Assembly (NCBI GenBank): GCA_947184155.2 | Contig: CAMXCT020006643.1 | Span: 104,020-168,019, forward strand | DNA: 64,000 nucleotides | Reading direction: 5' to 3' | Source: Cladocopium goreaui | Taxonomy: Eukaryota; Sar; Dinophyceae; Suessiales; Symbiodiniaceae | Part shown: piece after piece, positions 57,901 through 64,000 of the stretch | Layout of the letters: every line of letters begins with the position of its first letter | Numbering within the stretch: the first letter of the stretch is position 1 | Program-made: the position numbers and the translations under genes | Notes under the pieces: generated by a model | Database searches by the model: none | Told to the model about the DNA's origin: nothing | What the model saw: the letters and a program-made list of their open reading frames with translations, nothing else

Positions 57901-59359
57901 TGTTTGTTTGTTTATTATTTCTTTTATTTATTCCCCACCTGCCAGGTGAGGGTTGTTAGATTTTACGTCAGTTGCCTCCTCCTCCTCCTTCTCCTCCTTC
58001 TCCTCCTCCTTCTCCTCCTCCTCCTCCTTCTCCTCCTCCTCCTCCGCCTCCTCCTGCCTCGTCCTCCTCTCCTCCTCCTCCTCGTCCTCCTCGTCGTCCT
58101 CGTCGTCCTCGTCGTCCTTGCTCAACTGCGACCCGCGATCCACAGTGTTCTCTGCCGGACCTCAACCACGACCATCCACGCCCAGTGTTCCCTGCCGGAC
58201 CTCAACCACGACCATCCACGCCCAATGTTCCCTGCCGGACCTCAACCACGACCATCCTCGCCCAGTGTTCCCTGCCGGACCTCAACCACGACCATCCACG
58301 CCCAGTGTTCCCTGCCGGACCTCAACCGCGAGTATCCACGCCAAGTGTTCCCTGCCGGACCTCATGTAGGAAGATATGGGACAAAGAATGTGCAGAAGAA
58401 AGTTAGAAAGAATGTCAGAAAGAATGTCAGAGGATATGCCAGAAGATATGCCAGATAGAATGCCAGATAATATGCCAGAAGATATGCCAGATAGAATGCC
58501 AGATAGAATGCCAGAAGATTTGCCAGATAGAATGCCAGAAAATATGCCAGAAGATATGCCAGATAGATATGTCAGAAGATATGCCAGAAGATATGCCAGA
58601 AGATATGCCAGAAGATATGTCAGAATATATGCCAGAAGATATGTCAGATAGAATGCCAGAATATATGCCAGAAGATATGCCAGATAGAATGCCAGAAGAT
58701 ATGTCAGATAGAGTGCCAGAAGATATGCCAGATAGAATGCCAGAAGATTTGCCAGATAGAATGCCAGAAGATATGCCAGAAGATATGCCAGATCATATGC
58801 CAGAAGATATGCCAGATAGAATGTCAAATGGAATGTCAGAAGATATGTCAGATAGAATGCCAGAAGATTTGCCAGTAAGAAAATGTATAAATGTCATGGT
58901 GGGGATCACACGAAGTAAAGTAATTATTTTTTAAATTTATTTATTTATGTATGTAATCACTCAAGTTAGCCATTTTCATGTTAACATGTTCTGCAGCCAA
59001 CCCTTTTTAGATAAGCAAACCCAACCACAAATAATAAAGGATAGTATATATGACTACATATGACTCATGCTGCTGAAATCTTTCCTTTGCTTCCTTAATA
59101 ACTCGTGTTGTGTACTCCGTTGGTTCCTCAGGTCCTTGGTTCCTTTTCCTATGCCGCGCAGACCTTATCCTTGGCCTTTGTGGATTGCCCTAAGCGTGGC
59201 AAGCGTGAGGCGCTCTGTGGCGCAGACATCTCCGATGTCGTCGGCTCCATGGCCATCTTCGTAGCCTCCACCTTGCAGGCTGCGGAGTATTGTGACGCCA
59301 CGTTCCGGGCCCCCACCGGCCCCATCCGGGGCGGCCTCCGGTCTGCGGCCGGTGCCTAG
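36752..59359 (+). CDS. Cysteine-module protein gene, copy 2, with a 16.9-kb intron
   Basis: Colinear with copy 1: exons at 36752-36935, 37790-37979, 38052-38169 (weak), 38307-38427, 38951-39157, 39239-39551, 56451-56584 and 59132-59359. Every exon equivalent is present with matching length and the reading frames are unbroken, so the gene may still be expressed. The intron after exon 6 has grown from 1.05 kb in copy 1 to 16.9 kb through a MITE, a satellite block and a 13.3-kb gene-bearing insertion. Family and module architecture are as in copy 1; its biochemical function is unknown. Confidence 0.55.
37790..37979 (+). CDS. Copy 2 exon 2
   Basis: The LLCMVLWLAIAPGAG segment and acidic DVNLFDEPDE part are conserved. 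The exon ends at the GTATGA donor. The alternative downstream donor of copy 1 (GTGACA) is GGGACA here, which favours the GTATGA choice. Confidence 0.6.
38052..38169 (+). CDS. Copy 2 exon 3 (tentative)
   Basis: Equivalent of 26222-26339, ending at GTAAGT. The two copies differ mainly at non-synonymous positions. Confidence 0.35.
38307..38427 (+). CDS. Copy 2 exon 4: first cysteine module
   Basis: Identical to copy 1 over the exon (TTCVIDAVQAATYLGKAV...C), within flanks that differ. Confidence 0.6.
38951..39157 (+). CDS. Copy 2 exon 5: second module
   Basis: Same 207-nt length as in copy 1, with two synonymous changes only. Confidence 0.65.
39239..39551 (+). CDS. Copy 2 exon 6: basic linker domain
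   Basis: 313 nt as in copy 1. Two replacements are visible, both to Pro (Q/P and S/P). The donor GTGGTG opens the 16.9-kb intron. Confidence 0.65.
40292..40890. mobile_element. 599-bp MITE, Tc1/mariner-type ends
   Basis: Starts CAGTCGGTGCCAGAATTATA and ends in the imperfect inverse (TATAATTCTGGCACTGACCA), with TA on both sides. Copy 1 has the uninterrupted site (about 28461-28480). The interior is full of GAATTATAGAACGG and its complement in both orientations. No transposase frame is present. Confidence 0.85.
41105..42110. repeat. GTGGAGTGTAAA satellite (6/12-bp period)
   Basis: Roughly 1 kb of gagtgtggagtgtaaagtg units. All - strand frames stay open because the unit has no stop, giving HSTLYTLH-type proteins of 386 and 521 residues that are not genes. 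Confidence 0.95.
42130..42830. repeat. TGCCACGCAAAAC interspersed repeats
   Basis: The motif cctgccacgcaaaac and close variants occur about six times. A roughly 130-bp block (42137-42270) is repeated at 42687-42820. No gene is supported. Confidence 0.7.
43569..43659 (+). CDS. Giant gene, probable first exon
   Basis: Starts with ATG after acceptor-like aagctcag, reads MHDCMPGLANDDDN... and ends RLWKRWVEL at a GTTGTG donor in phase 1. The next exon, from 43732, accepts that phase. It may be an internal exon if transcription starts farther upstream. Confidence 0.45.
43569..56213 (+). CDS. Giant multi-exon gene of the insertion (about 25 exons)
   Basis: A probable first exon (43569-43659) begins with ATG: MHDCMPGLAN, acidic, then WTVRLWKRWVEL. 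Many later junctions keep phase exactly: 43659 to 43732, 46162 to 46285, 48128 to 48223, 52500 to 52640, 52740 to 52806, 53422 to 53441 and 54391 to 54470. The predicted protein would run: helical N-terminal region, acidic and Lys/Ala-rich tracts, methyltransferase-like domain, Pro-rich linker, charged helical blocks, and a large C-terminal domain with a candidate D-D-E set. Gaps at 46.5-48.0 kb and unclear joints near 49.2-49.9, 51.3 and 52.9 kb remain, so this could also be two genes. A frameshift at about 55860 may make this copy defective. Confidence 0.55.
43732..44136 (+). CDS. Giant gene, N-terminal helical exon
   Basis: The frame AFLPKMELQQLRKSFSYVEP continues without a stop for 135 codons, including SLEIISKNYDLLKGFTAHMA and DQAKTVCHQVAKSLKKMLRV. 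It ends at a GTGTAC donor. Mostly helical; no recognised domain. Confidence 0.6.
44252..44318 (+). CDS. Giant gene, short exon
   Basis: After acceptor accatttag the frame is DKKVRDLVMDVSMAATRATE. It ends just before an in-frame TGA, so a non-GT donor or a slightly earlier end is needed. Confidence 0.4.
44427..44801 (+). CDS. Giant gene, acidic exon
   Basis: Acceptor ctacttag, donor GTGAAG. The frame starts EGRSPFIFQADLASGN, followed by eight Asp in a row, a Ser-rich stretch and an acidic region (WDFREEETKSDSEVEV), then LSVLLDLVK. Probably disordered. Confidence 0.6.
45080..45278 (+). CDS. Giant gene, linker exon
   Basis: Acceptor tcaccacag, donor after GCCATG. The frame YRRCQYHDSAGSVAASDEQD, then two PPIE/QPIE-type acidic repeats and KFLAAQMAEAETKAM. 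Low complexity. Confidence 0.5.
45386..46162 (+). CDS. Giant gene, Lys/Ala-rich exon
   Basis: A 777-nt exon in phase 0 at both ends. After GEVDIEVFLREQQLALAKAK come three basic (KAK)n tracts alternating with acidic (DDD/EE) tracts, then a folded-looking end (NTYPERWTAIRDSYEKYIS). The basic tracts resemble histone H1-like tails and suggest nucleic-acid or chromatin contact; this is inference from composition. The long - strand frames opposite are shadows. Confidence 0.65.
46285..46483 (+). CDS. Giant gene, exon after the Lys-rich region
   Basis: Phase fits the previous exon. The frame VFDSQRNSKGADWKIDIQPY, then DPAIWIPQEQWWVVCCNHVK and LDVITKELAIDFLKSE. A TAG follows at 46488; GTCCCT at 46484 could be the donor. 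Together with the end of the previous exon it looks like a small folded unit. Confidence 0.5.
46490..48000. other. Unresolved stretch inside the giant gene
   Basis: Probably introns with one or more missed exons. A possible exon is about 47440-47560 (frame with ISDDEYDELPRIPPRQ). No frame is convincing on both sides. Confidence 0.3.
48001..48128 (+). CDS. Giant gene, methyltransferase-like exon 1 (SAM motif)
   Basis: After acceptor gagctaag the frame is GYTFIEHYAGCGAMTRAARE, then KLDIDYHPAMDV and a GTTTGC donor. Y-AGCG-.TRA followed by D.DY...D matches motif I and II spacing of Rossmann-fold SAM methyltransferases. It also matches, from my recall, a very abundant dinoflagellate protein family with YFAGCG or YFSGVG here. 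Confidence 0.6.
48223..48550 (+). CDS. Giant gene, methyltransferase-like exon 2 (CSTW, EQP motifs)
   Basis: Joins in phase with the previous exon. The frame has LVSVLRGDVEDFCTWLGIKC, STWVSISRPTTLRSFFDPLG, VRQGNLQASRAALVICLVIC and GTFVVEQPSSS. The order AGCG, KCS.W, NP/PLG, RQGN, EQP.SS is characteristic of the abundant dinoflagellate family. The KCS.W and EQP positions could stand where DNA cytosine methyltransferases have PC and ENV, but that comparison is speculative. Catalysis is unproven. Confidence 0.6.
48648..48874 (+). CDS. Giant gene, KTPKRTSLWSN exon
   Basis: The frame VYRCNFWMAFFNSKTPKRTS, then LWSNSKQIRKFWLGKLTKEI and KTTVTYVDSQGKKRFHGTKS, ending LRSTQ. Although GTAAGA occurs at 48832, the following codons (GKKRFHGTKSLRSTQ) belong to the same family block. 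I therefore end the exon at 48874 with a GA donor. Confidence 0.55.
48973..49221 (+). CDS. Giant gene, YTREFSLKMAKD exon
   Basis: After acceptor aaccaag the frame TYTREFSLKMAKDILPHMKD continues to WDDAKLRDVARYLLGAKSLR and ends PSHL at a GTGAGC donor. It completes the TQ.Y...F block that starts in the previous exon. Confidence 0.55.
49596..49870. repeat. Cluster of about twelve TTCGAA palindromes
   Basis: TTCGAA hexamers recur about every 20-25 bases, often as GTTCGAAC or AGTTCGAACT, in an intron of the giant gene. A short duplicate (ccacttttatatgagcaa twice, 49686-49725) lies within. Confidence 0.85.
49870..50069 (+). CDS. Giant gene, ECLLAIKQELPDD exon
   Basis: The frame SLHDPQSAGSLAGSAMASPR, then STMLAGIHHMDKECLLAIKQ and ELPDDPNQLEKLKQA, ends at GTTTTC in phase 1. 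The 5' end is unclear because the frame stays open upstream through the TTCGAA cluster. Confidence 0.45.
50572..50776 (+). CDS. Giant gene, KAGLQAETTWKFK exon
   Basis: After acceptor atccttgcag, phase fits the previous exon. The frame VVDKWQALMDMQEAISEKPG, then KQELIAMGRKAGLQAETTWK and FKHTWSLWHQG. The 3' end is approximate. Confidence 0.5.
50849..51323 (+). CDS. Giant gene, Pro/Ala-rich linker exon
   Basis: After acceptor ttgcctag the frame VQSPDDSPNLDVQAHTKSFP is Pro-, Ala- and Lys-rich (GKGKGG, PRKRTNDVENTAAKVARILA). It probably ends at the GTAAGC at 51324. Likely disordered, with a nuclear-localisation-like PRKR. Confidence 0.5.
51434..51541 (+). CDS. Giant gene, short coiled-coil exon
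   Basis: The frame DRKMQILMDIVNKQQSQIAE, then LVKSKAGQVSQSLIDE, has heptad-like spacing and ends at a GTGAAT donor. The joint to the preceding exon is not resolved in phase. Confidence 0.45.
52184..52500 (+). CDS. Giant gene, SKYEKDKVKRIVTPKA exon
   Basis: The frame KVEEPPAPVPGALAVLPKTA leads to VATMSKYEKDKVKRIVTPKA, then TTGNLAVPRDIYEMWQTEKG and LLNMWCKSGGVK. It ends with a GC donor (GCAAGG at 52501) in phase 0, matched by the next exon. This block recurs, from my recall, in large dinoflagellate proteins that also carry the following blocks. Confidence 0.55.
52640..52740 (+). CDS. Giant gene, FYNEEDMKSELG exon
   Basis: Acceptor ttcatgcag, donor GTAATT. The frame RVEILSTTTKSKKIEVKGGF, then YNEEDMKSELGYH, joins in phase to the next exon. 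Confidence 0.55.
52806..52872 (+). CDS. Giant gene, ALKSLLRDRIDKIKKF exon
   Basis: A 67-nt exon (acceptor gcctcag, donor GTGAGG). The frame QALKSLLRDRIDKIKKFAIS ends KKL. It is short but phase-consistent with the previous exon. Confidence 0.5.
52969..53191 (+). CDS. Giant gene, CEYDDSDLEYWVNV exon
   Basis: The frame VCEYDDSDLEYWVNVRTSGT, then LSREDLQRLSHSQTHEGEVE and an acidic tail, ends at GTGACT. The start is uncertain by a few bases because phase with the preceding exon does not fit a GT donor there. Confidence 0.5.
53249..53422 (+). CDS. Giant gene, basic helical exon
   Basis: The frame TKRRTSFASLRKPSETKAKS, then KLGMYLKNALKTKNSLCAVS and DKIRDLANEDPSCKQLL, ends at GTTAAT in phase 1, matching the next exon. 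Confidence 0.5.
53441..53679 (+). CDS. Giant gene, helical exon before the C-terminal domain
   Basis: Phase matches. The frame STVTKDAGPVKTHIPSKLMF, then FLGRLRTLDKLDKIINELDG and SYDKLSDMQAEGNTTGFTEE. It probably ends at GTAGGA (53680), though the frame stays open to 53790. Confidence 0.5.
54314..54391 (+). CDS. Giant gene, KPQLSDTVHHIAKLYA exon
   Basis: Acceptor ccctcgcag, donor GTTGCT. The frame KPQLSDTVHHIAKLYAKGAA ends RHPMA. It joins in phase 1 to the large C-terminal exon. Confidence 0.55.
54470..56213 (+). CDS. Giant gene, C-terminal domain (candidate DDE-type transposase), frameshifted
   Basis: A long exon: VDCIEEAKAASRKDDCETLK then some 460 codons, and after a one-base shift in a run of seven T (55857-55863) a further 115 codons to TAG at 56211. 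Landmarks: YYLHGDGGRTYKKDSIMILS (Asp codon 54853), VCYLCAAG Cys pair, KPDLFHVFHAGLGKDYAASC (Asp 55474) and, after the shift, SEDYIGRIARISRRVSA (Glu 56082). G-D-(E/G), D-LFH..H.G and a distant E could be a DDE triad of an RNase H-fold transposase such as KDZ-like families; this is inference. From recall, homologous proteins occur in very many copies in Symbiodiniaceae. Confidence 0.6.
56451..56584 (+). CDS. Copy 2 exon 7: third module
   Basis: Resumes copy 2 right after the 13.3-kb insertion. 134 nt, C-x24-C module, four synonymous differences from copy 1 and no replacements. Donor GTACGT. Confidence 0.8.
57868..57918. repeat. TTTA/TTTG tetranucleotide run
   Basis: About five TTTA units followed by about six TTTG units. 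Confidence 0.9.
57974..58120. repeat. TCC trinucleotide tract
   Basis: Dense cctcctcctt/ctcctcgtcc units; frames on both strands are homopolymer-like artefacts. Confidence 0.95.
58146..58370. repeat. 40-bp tandem repeat, about 5.5 copies
   Basis: The unit contains tgttccctgccggacctcaa and ccacgaccatccacgcccag. Copies are nearly identical. Confidence 0.9.
58395..58880. repeat. 12-bp GATATGCCAGAA repeat, about 40 units
   Basis: Units alternate gatatgccagaa, gatatgccagat and agaatgccagat. The + frame reads MPEDMPDRMPED-type text and the - frame LAYLLAYLLA-type text. Neither is a gene. Similar degenerate units occur at 32825-32960 in unit 1. Confidence 0.9.
59132..59359 (+). CDS. Copy 2 terminal exon 8
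   Basis: 228 nt with the stop TAG, the same length as copy 1; VLGSFSYAAQTLSLAFVDC and the CGADI...C module are kept. Replacements relative to copy 1 are only Ala/Ser and Phe/Tyr. Confidence 0.8.
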   Translation, partial: VLGSFSYAAQTLSLAFVDCPKRGKREALCGADISDVVGSMAIFVASTLQAAEYCDATFRAPTGPIRGGLRSAAGA

Positions 59360-60640
59360 ACACGAGGACAAGGCACTTTTACAGGCCGGCCAGGGGCCAA
59401 GCAAGTGAGGCATGCATGTTGAATATGTTGAATTAGTTGGCCCCTGCCGATGGATGCTGGTGAATGTGAATGGTGACGACCATGGGTTGAACATGTTGAG
59501 TGCTGCGAGAGCTCTTGAGAATGAATGCGTTTTTCTATGTGTGTATGTGTGTGGATTTAAGCAACATATTTTTATGATTGTCATCTACGTTTATGAGATT
59601 GCGAGCCAGCATAGCATTAGAAAGAAGTGGCAGAAGGGCAGAGGGGTGTGAGTTGCAGCACTGCTCCGCCGGGTGCTCTGCCGTGGAGTCGGAACAGAAG
59701 GCTTAAGTCTGTAGTTGTTTTTCGGCTCAAAAGAGCCAGAGGCTGCAAAGACTTGCGGACTAGAATGTGTCCTGCCACGCACGCAATGATCGATTTTAGC
59801 CGATTTTGGCTCTTAGTCGAAGTCGACGATGCACTGGAGGTGCCATTCCAGGCTGTGCCGTTTAAAATGGACCTCAAGAAATTGCACCCTTTTCCCTTTC
59901 TTAGCATTTCTCGTTGAAAGCCAGGCGAGTGCTTGCTATTTTGAGGCTCGGCACAAGCCACGGTGGACATGGCCGGTGTCGTGTGAAAATCTGCCAAAGG
60001 TGAGATTTCTAATTCAGCCTTGATCCAGGGGGTGGTTCGTGTCCAATATTTGTTTTTGAGCATCACCCAAATATGATTGTTGGCAATGATCCCCCAACTG
60101 GGACTTAGTGGGTTCAATGGGACATTTCCATCCCTGAACGCTGTGGAATTTGTAAACGGCGTACCGAACATGTGCGCCGCACCGTTGCATCATCTGGCCA
60201 GACCGATGCGAGGACACTGGCTGTGTCACTCCAGGCTTGGCCTTAATTAGTGTCCCAAGTTGTGACCCGGGCACCCTTTTCTATTCCTTTCTTAGTATTT
60301 CTCGTTGAAAGCCAGGCGAGTTCTATTCCTTTCTTAGCATTTCTCGCTGAAAGCCAGGCGAGTGCTTGCTATTTTGAAGCTCTGCGCAAGCCAAAGTGGA
60401 CATGGCCGGTGTAGTGTGAAAATCTGCCAAAGGTGAGGATTTGTAATTCAGCCTTGATCCAAGGGGTGGTTCGTGTCCAATATTTGTATTGGGATGAGCA
60501 TCACCCAAGTATGATTATTGGCAATGATCCCCCAACTGGGACTTAGTGGGCTCAATGGGACGTTTCCATCCTTGAACGCTGTGGAATTTGTAAACGGCGT
60601 ACCGAACATGTGCGCCGCACCGTTGCATCATGATCAGCGT
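59360..60640. repeat. Downstream block of unit 2 (homologue of 31050-32420)
   Basis: Carries the same internal duplication (about 59895-60270 and 60330-60630) and the spliced-leader-like TAGCCGATTTTGGCTC at 59797. Confidence 0.7.
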
Positions 60641-60964
60641 CAGGATTGTTTTGTTATCCTGGTTATTCGTGGTTGCTAGATGCAGCAGGCGTGTGCGTGC
60701 GTGCGGCTGACCATCCATCGCGCTTCTAATTTGATGCATATATCTCATCGCTGAGAGGCCGCTTGCTGGGAGACACAGGCAGCGCGAGTGAAGGTGAACC
60801 AAATTCATACAAAGCAGTGGACTGAGAATTGGCAACTAGCACGAGAGAACACACCAAAACCTGGAGAAACGCAAGAATTTATGGAAAACATTTCTTTTCT
60901 GGAGTGGCCTGCGAATTTCTATGTTCTTTTTGAGATAAATAAATAAACAAATAGATAAATAAAA

Positions 60965-61007
60965 ACAATATATATATATAATGTATGTGTGTAAATATGT
61001 ACACACG

Positions 61008-61044
<37 letters not shown>

Positions 61045-61098
61045 GTACACATAGATAGGCATATGTAAGTGTGAGTGTGTGAGTGTGTGTGTGTGATA
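60965..61098. repeat. TA and GT microsatellites
   Basis: TA runs at 60970-60980 and 61010-61038, then a GT run at 61070-61096. Confidence 0.9.
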
Positions 61099-61142
61099 TT
61101 TGCATATTGTCATGCTCTCGTTCTCTTTCTCTCCTTCTTTCT

Positions 61143-61460
61143 GAATGTGATGTGGCACACGCTGCGGCCATTTGCATGTACAAGCGCTGGCCTTGGTAGC
61201 CCTCTGGTTTCCCCGTGGTGGCTGCAATTGACTCACCAATATGGAAATAGAGGGCCTGCTCCCCACCCAGAATCACTTCTGTGGGTGGTGTACCCGGGTG
61301 TACTTGTAAGGAAGCTGATGCTTTTTGTTGCATTTATTCAAGCCTTCCATCAGGAGGGTGAGGTTACTTATAGATAGCGCATTTAGTTCAGGGTGCTCTC
61401 CATTTCTTAGGGCCCCATTTGGTTGGATCCTGGGGTTGTTGCTTAAAATCTACAGGCTTG
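61143..61460. repeat. Upstream block of unit 3
   Basis: Homologous to 24535-24805, with small insertions. Confidence 0.6.
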
Positions 61461-61672
61461 GTTTATGCAGAACAAGGAATTAGATAGAATTAGATCATAA
61501 CTAGACCACCCCCTGTTTTTACAAAGAACAGCCCACGAAAAAAACATGAAATTGTTGGTGAAACGTAGCGAAACTTCGTTTCCATGAAGTCATACCAAAT
61601 TAAATCTCGAGTTTTGCGCGCCGAAGCCATCTGGGCAACCCCCTCAGCCCCCGAACTGTTGCAGCACCGGCC

Positions 61673-61850
61673 ATGGCGGTTGAAGACCAACGGCTGATTG
61701 CCGATGCTCAAAACGAAGAGCTCAGTACAGGAGGCTGGCGACGGGCATCCGGGCCCTTGGTGCTTGGACTTCTGGGGAGCAATCTGCTGTTTCTCGGAGT
61801 CTGGCCCTGCAGGATGATCCTGGAAGTTTGCAAATCATCAATGGGCTATG
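61673..61850 (+). CDS. Copy 3 exon 1: N-terminal anchor
   Basis: MAVEDQRLIADAQNEELSTG, then PLVLGLLGSNLLFLGVW. One QC to PC change follows the anchor. The 3' end is approximate. Confidence 0.5.
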
Positions 61851-64000
61851 GCTATCCTTACTCCCCTTTGTTTATAGGGGGTCAAGGGGCTGCGCATTGA
61901 GTTTCCAAACCGTATGATAGTCAGTGTCAACCACAGTGGAAGAAACGTGAGAAAACCCTGGCTGACAATCTGAATTATCCGGGATGCTAGCGCTATAGGG
62001 CTTTGTCTGTACACAAGAAAATCAATTCATCTCTGCACGCGGACCTTTGACCTGTCCCTGCACGCGAAGTTTCTCCACGCCAGTCTACGACGGAATCTAT
62101 GGTGCTCTACTCTGACTTTTTCTATTGTATTATACCATCCTGTACGCTACTTCTTTCTATTTTACGTTTGCTCTATACTTTATTCAGCCCAGTGGGCTTA
62201 AGACTTCTGAGTAGCTACCTCTTTTTGCATGTAAGACTTCTGGATACTTCTTTGCTTGAGCTGAATTTAATGTACTTCACGCTAGTCCAGGTTACTCTAT
62301 TCGACTGTCTGCTATATACTCTTTTCCATTCTTTTCCGCTTTACATCACCGGAGGCCCCTTTACTATGGTGTGGCTTACTTTCTATTCCTACAGTACTTT
62401 GCTCTACTCTACTTTTTTTCTTTTTTTTTCTCTGCTCCACTATATTCAGCCCAGGAGACTTAAGACTTTCAGCTACTTCTCTACTTCCGGTTGGGCTGAC
62501 TTTATTCATTGTACTCTACTCTCGGGTCTACTTTACTCTCCGCTACGTTCCGCTACTCTACTCTACTTTGCTATGCGCTACTCTACTTTTTTCTACTTAA
62601 CTCTACTTTTGATATTCTACTCCTATTCGGTTCTATTCCACTCCATTCTATTCTGCTCAGCTTTTGGACTTCACACTTCTGAGCTACTGTCTACTTGTGC
62701 CTGTGTGTGCGCGTGATCAGTGTGCAGTGCTTGTGTGCAAGTGAACATGAACGTTAGTGGCACCCCACCCCACCACACCCCAACCCCACCTCGACATGAT
62801 CATGTGCAGTGCCTGTGTGAGCAAGTGAACATGAAAGTTATTGGCACCCCACCCCGCCCCACCCCTGTGCGCACAGATCAGTCAAAGTGTGTGTGTGTGT
62901 GCGCAGACGAGTGAAAAATCGTAGGACAAAATCTTTGCGCGCAGACGAGACAATTCTGTGTGCGCAGATGAGTCCCTTACCGCCAAAAAGTAATGGTTCG
63001 TTTTTAATGACATATATGATACAATGCGACCCCCCAATTTGAAACCCGCCCGGGGGTGTATCAATACTGGATGATTTCACCCCTTGCAGCTGGTACTGTA
63101 TAATTATGAATGGAAACAATTCAGTTGCAAACCATTTACATATACTTACCTTCCTTACCTCAAGGATCATGGAAAGAATGTATGGACATGTATGCAAGCG
63201 TGGCTGCCATCTCCCCCAACGAAAATGGTGTTGAAATAGTTTTTAAGCAACAGACAAGCATGATGTATACAGATTGTGTGATTTTTGAGAGCTGTAGTGT
63301 TTAAATTTGTTTGATTTTGTGCGCGCGGTGAGGAGGACAACAGTCGGACAACATCTTCCAATGTCAATGTTTGCTAATTTTGTTTGTCTGTGACAGAGGT
63401 TGAAGTCATTGTTTAATTTTTAAGTAAAGCCAGAAAGGTACATATGATTGGTTACAGTATCATTTTATACAGTCCTTCTCGCATGGTGGGGATATAGATG
63501 TAAGTGCGAAATCATAGATAGACCGTCTAGACCAACACACTGCTCCATCTGAAAGCGGGAATCCCGTGCGTCGCAGGGGGCAAACTCTTCATAGGTGTTT
63601 AACAAACAGAAATAACAATTTTGGGGTGTCCAATGGGACATATACAACTAGGATGCTATAGTGTTGCTATAGTTTATTTTTTGTTCCTTATTCCTGCGAT
63701 ATTTTATGCTTATTTGTATAATGCTTATGCATATGTTAGCGCCAAACAAGTAATAGCGCACCATTCATACAAAGGTTCAATCAGAATTCTGGGCCATGGC
63801 CCTGCACCGGCCCCGAGGCTTTTGTGCCTGGTCCTCTGGCTGGGCATTGCCCCGCTCCTTTCAGCGTCTTTGGATGGTCCAAAGGACCAGGACCTCATGT
63901 TGCCATTGCATTCCGAGTTCCGTCGGGAGCAACGCAACCTCTTCGACGTGAACTTGTTCGATGAGCCGGATGAGCCGTATGAAGATTACCCCACTGAAAC
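61673..64000 (+). CDS. Cysteine-module protein gene, copy 3 (5' part, cut by the window)
   Basis: Exon 1 starts with ATG at 61673 (MAVEDQRLIADAQNEE..., same hydrophobic anchor). Exon 2 is at 63785-63976. It matches copies 1 and 2 in order and phase. The intron between them holds a CTACT-rich insertion (62100-62700) absent from the other copies. The rest of the gene lies beyond 64000. It is the most diverged of the three at protein level in exon 2. Confidence 0.55.
62100..62705. repeat. CTACT-rich degenerate repeat in copy 3 intron
   Basis: Units of ctact, ctctact and ttcta with two diverged ttcagccca...acttaagact blocks (about 62184 and 62446). The 205-codon frame through it is low complexity. 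Confidence 0.75.
62718..62870. repeat. Two tandem copies of a 97-bp GTGCAGTGC unit
   Basis: The phrases gtgcagtgc, gtgaacatgaa and ggcaccccacccc recur about 97 bp apart. Further gcgcagacgag-type fragments continue to about 62970. Confidence 0.75.
63785..63976 (+). CDS. Copy 3 exon 2
   Basis: After acceptor caatcag the frame has PRLLCLVLWLGIAPLLSASL, then DVNLFDEPDE, ending at the conserved GTATGA. The Met found in copies 1 and 2 is Leu here, so translation cannot start at that codon in this copy. Confidence 0.6.

Larger units (their letters stand above)
56585..59131. other. Copy 2 intron with four expanded repeats
   Basis: About 1.25 kb is homologous to the copy 1 intron. It includes a conserved piece at 56905-57055 (matching 29208-29350) that might be an exon, but its frames do not splice cleanly in either copy. 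From 57850 to 58930 it diverges into simple repeats listed separately. Confidence 0.5.

Noticed and set aside
57953-58827. Frames of 138-188 codons on + and 181 codons on -
   Set aside because: They are products of the TCC tract, the 40-bp repeat and the 12-bp repeat, with single-residue or dipeptide patterns.
62099-62716. 205-codon + strand frame rich in Leu, Tyr, Ser and Phe
   Set aside because: Low-complexity CTACT repeat translation.

Overview
The window looks like nuclear DNA of a dinoflagellate, most likely a Symbiodiniaceae-type genome. This is judged from protein families and layout, not from any search. Gene density is low. Coding DNA lies in short exons joined by GT-AG introns, with a few probable GC-AG and GA-AG ones. 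Near-identical gene copies sit in tandem, and satellites, palindromes and mobile elements fill the rest. All convincing coding sequence is on the + strand.

Region 1 (about 4-19.7 kb) is a dispersed gene for a PCIF1-type methyltransferase. Separate exons carry the family landmarks in the right order: the helical N-terminal part, a VFEAL..FG..FECFAS block, an FGS.GSFF block, the catalytic-type NPPF motif, an ALTFVVVV strand and an HEYVDG.QH block. Its long introns hold a decayed LINE 3' end (9.5-11.1 kb), a 245-bp tandem array whose units carry a hairpin (12.8-14.2 kb) and a fold-back element with a tRNA-Lys-like segment (17.1-18.1 kb). A 359-bp tandem array follows at 21.9-23.4 kb.

Region 2 (24.5-64 kb) is a tandem array of three paralogous genes: copy 1 at 24.96-31.05 kb, copy 2 at 36.75-59.36 kb and copy 3 from 61.67 kb to beyond the window. 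They encode a putative secreted or membrane protein built from cysteine-bounded helical modules (C-x21 to 24-C). I do not recognise it as a named family. Exon 7 differs between copies 1 and 2 only at synonymous sites, so it is real and constrained.

Region 3 is nested in copy 2. Its intron between exons 6 and 7 grew from about 1.05 kb (copy 1) to 16.9 kb by three events: a 599-bp TA-flanked Tc1/mariner-like MITE, a satellite block of about 1.9 kb, and a 13.3-kb insertion (43,045-56,370). That insertion is bounded by a repeated CCACTAAATC and has similar sub-terminal motifs at both ends. It carries one very intron-rich + strand gene of roughly 25 exons. In order, the gene has acidic and Lys/Ala-rich tracts, a methyltransferase-like domain, further conserved blocks, and a large C-terminal protein with a candidate D-D-E arrangement and a one-base frameshift. 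I think this is a large intron-bearing dinoflagellate transposon and the most interesting object here. A second 825-bp MITE (34,282-35,106) has a precise empty site in the sister units.

Because the three paralogous units are colinear, each insertion can be read against its own pre-insertion sequence within the window.
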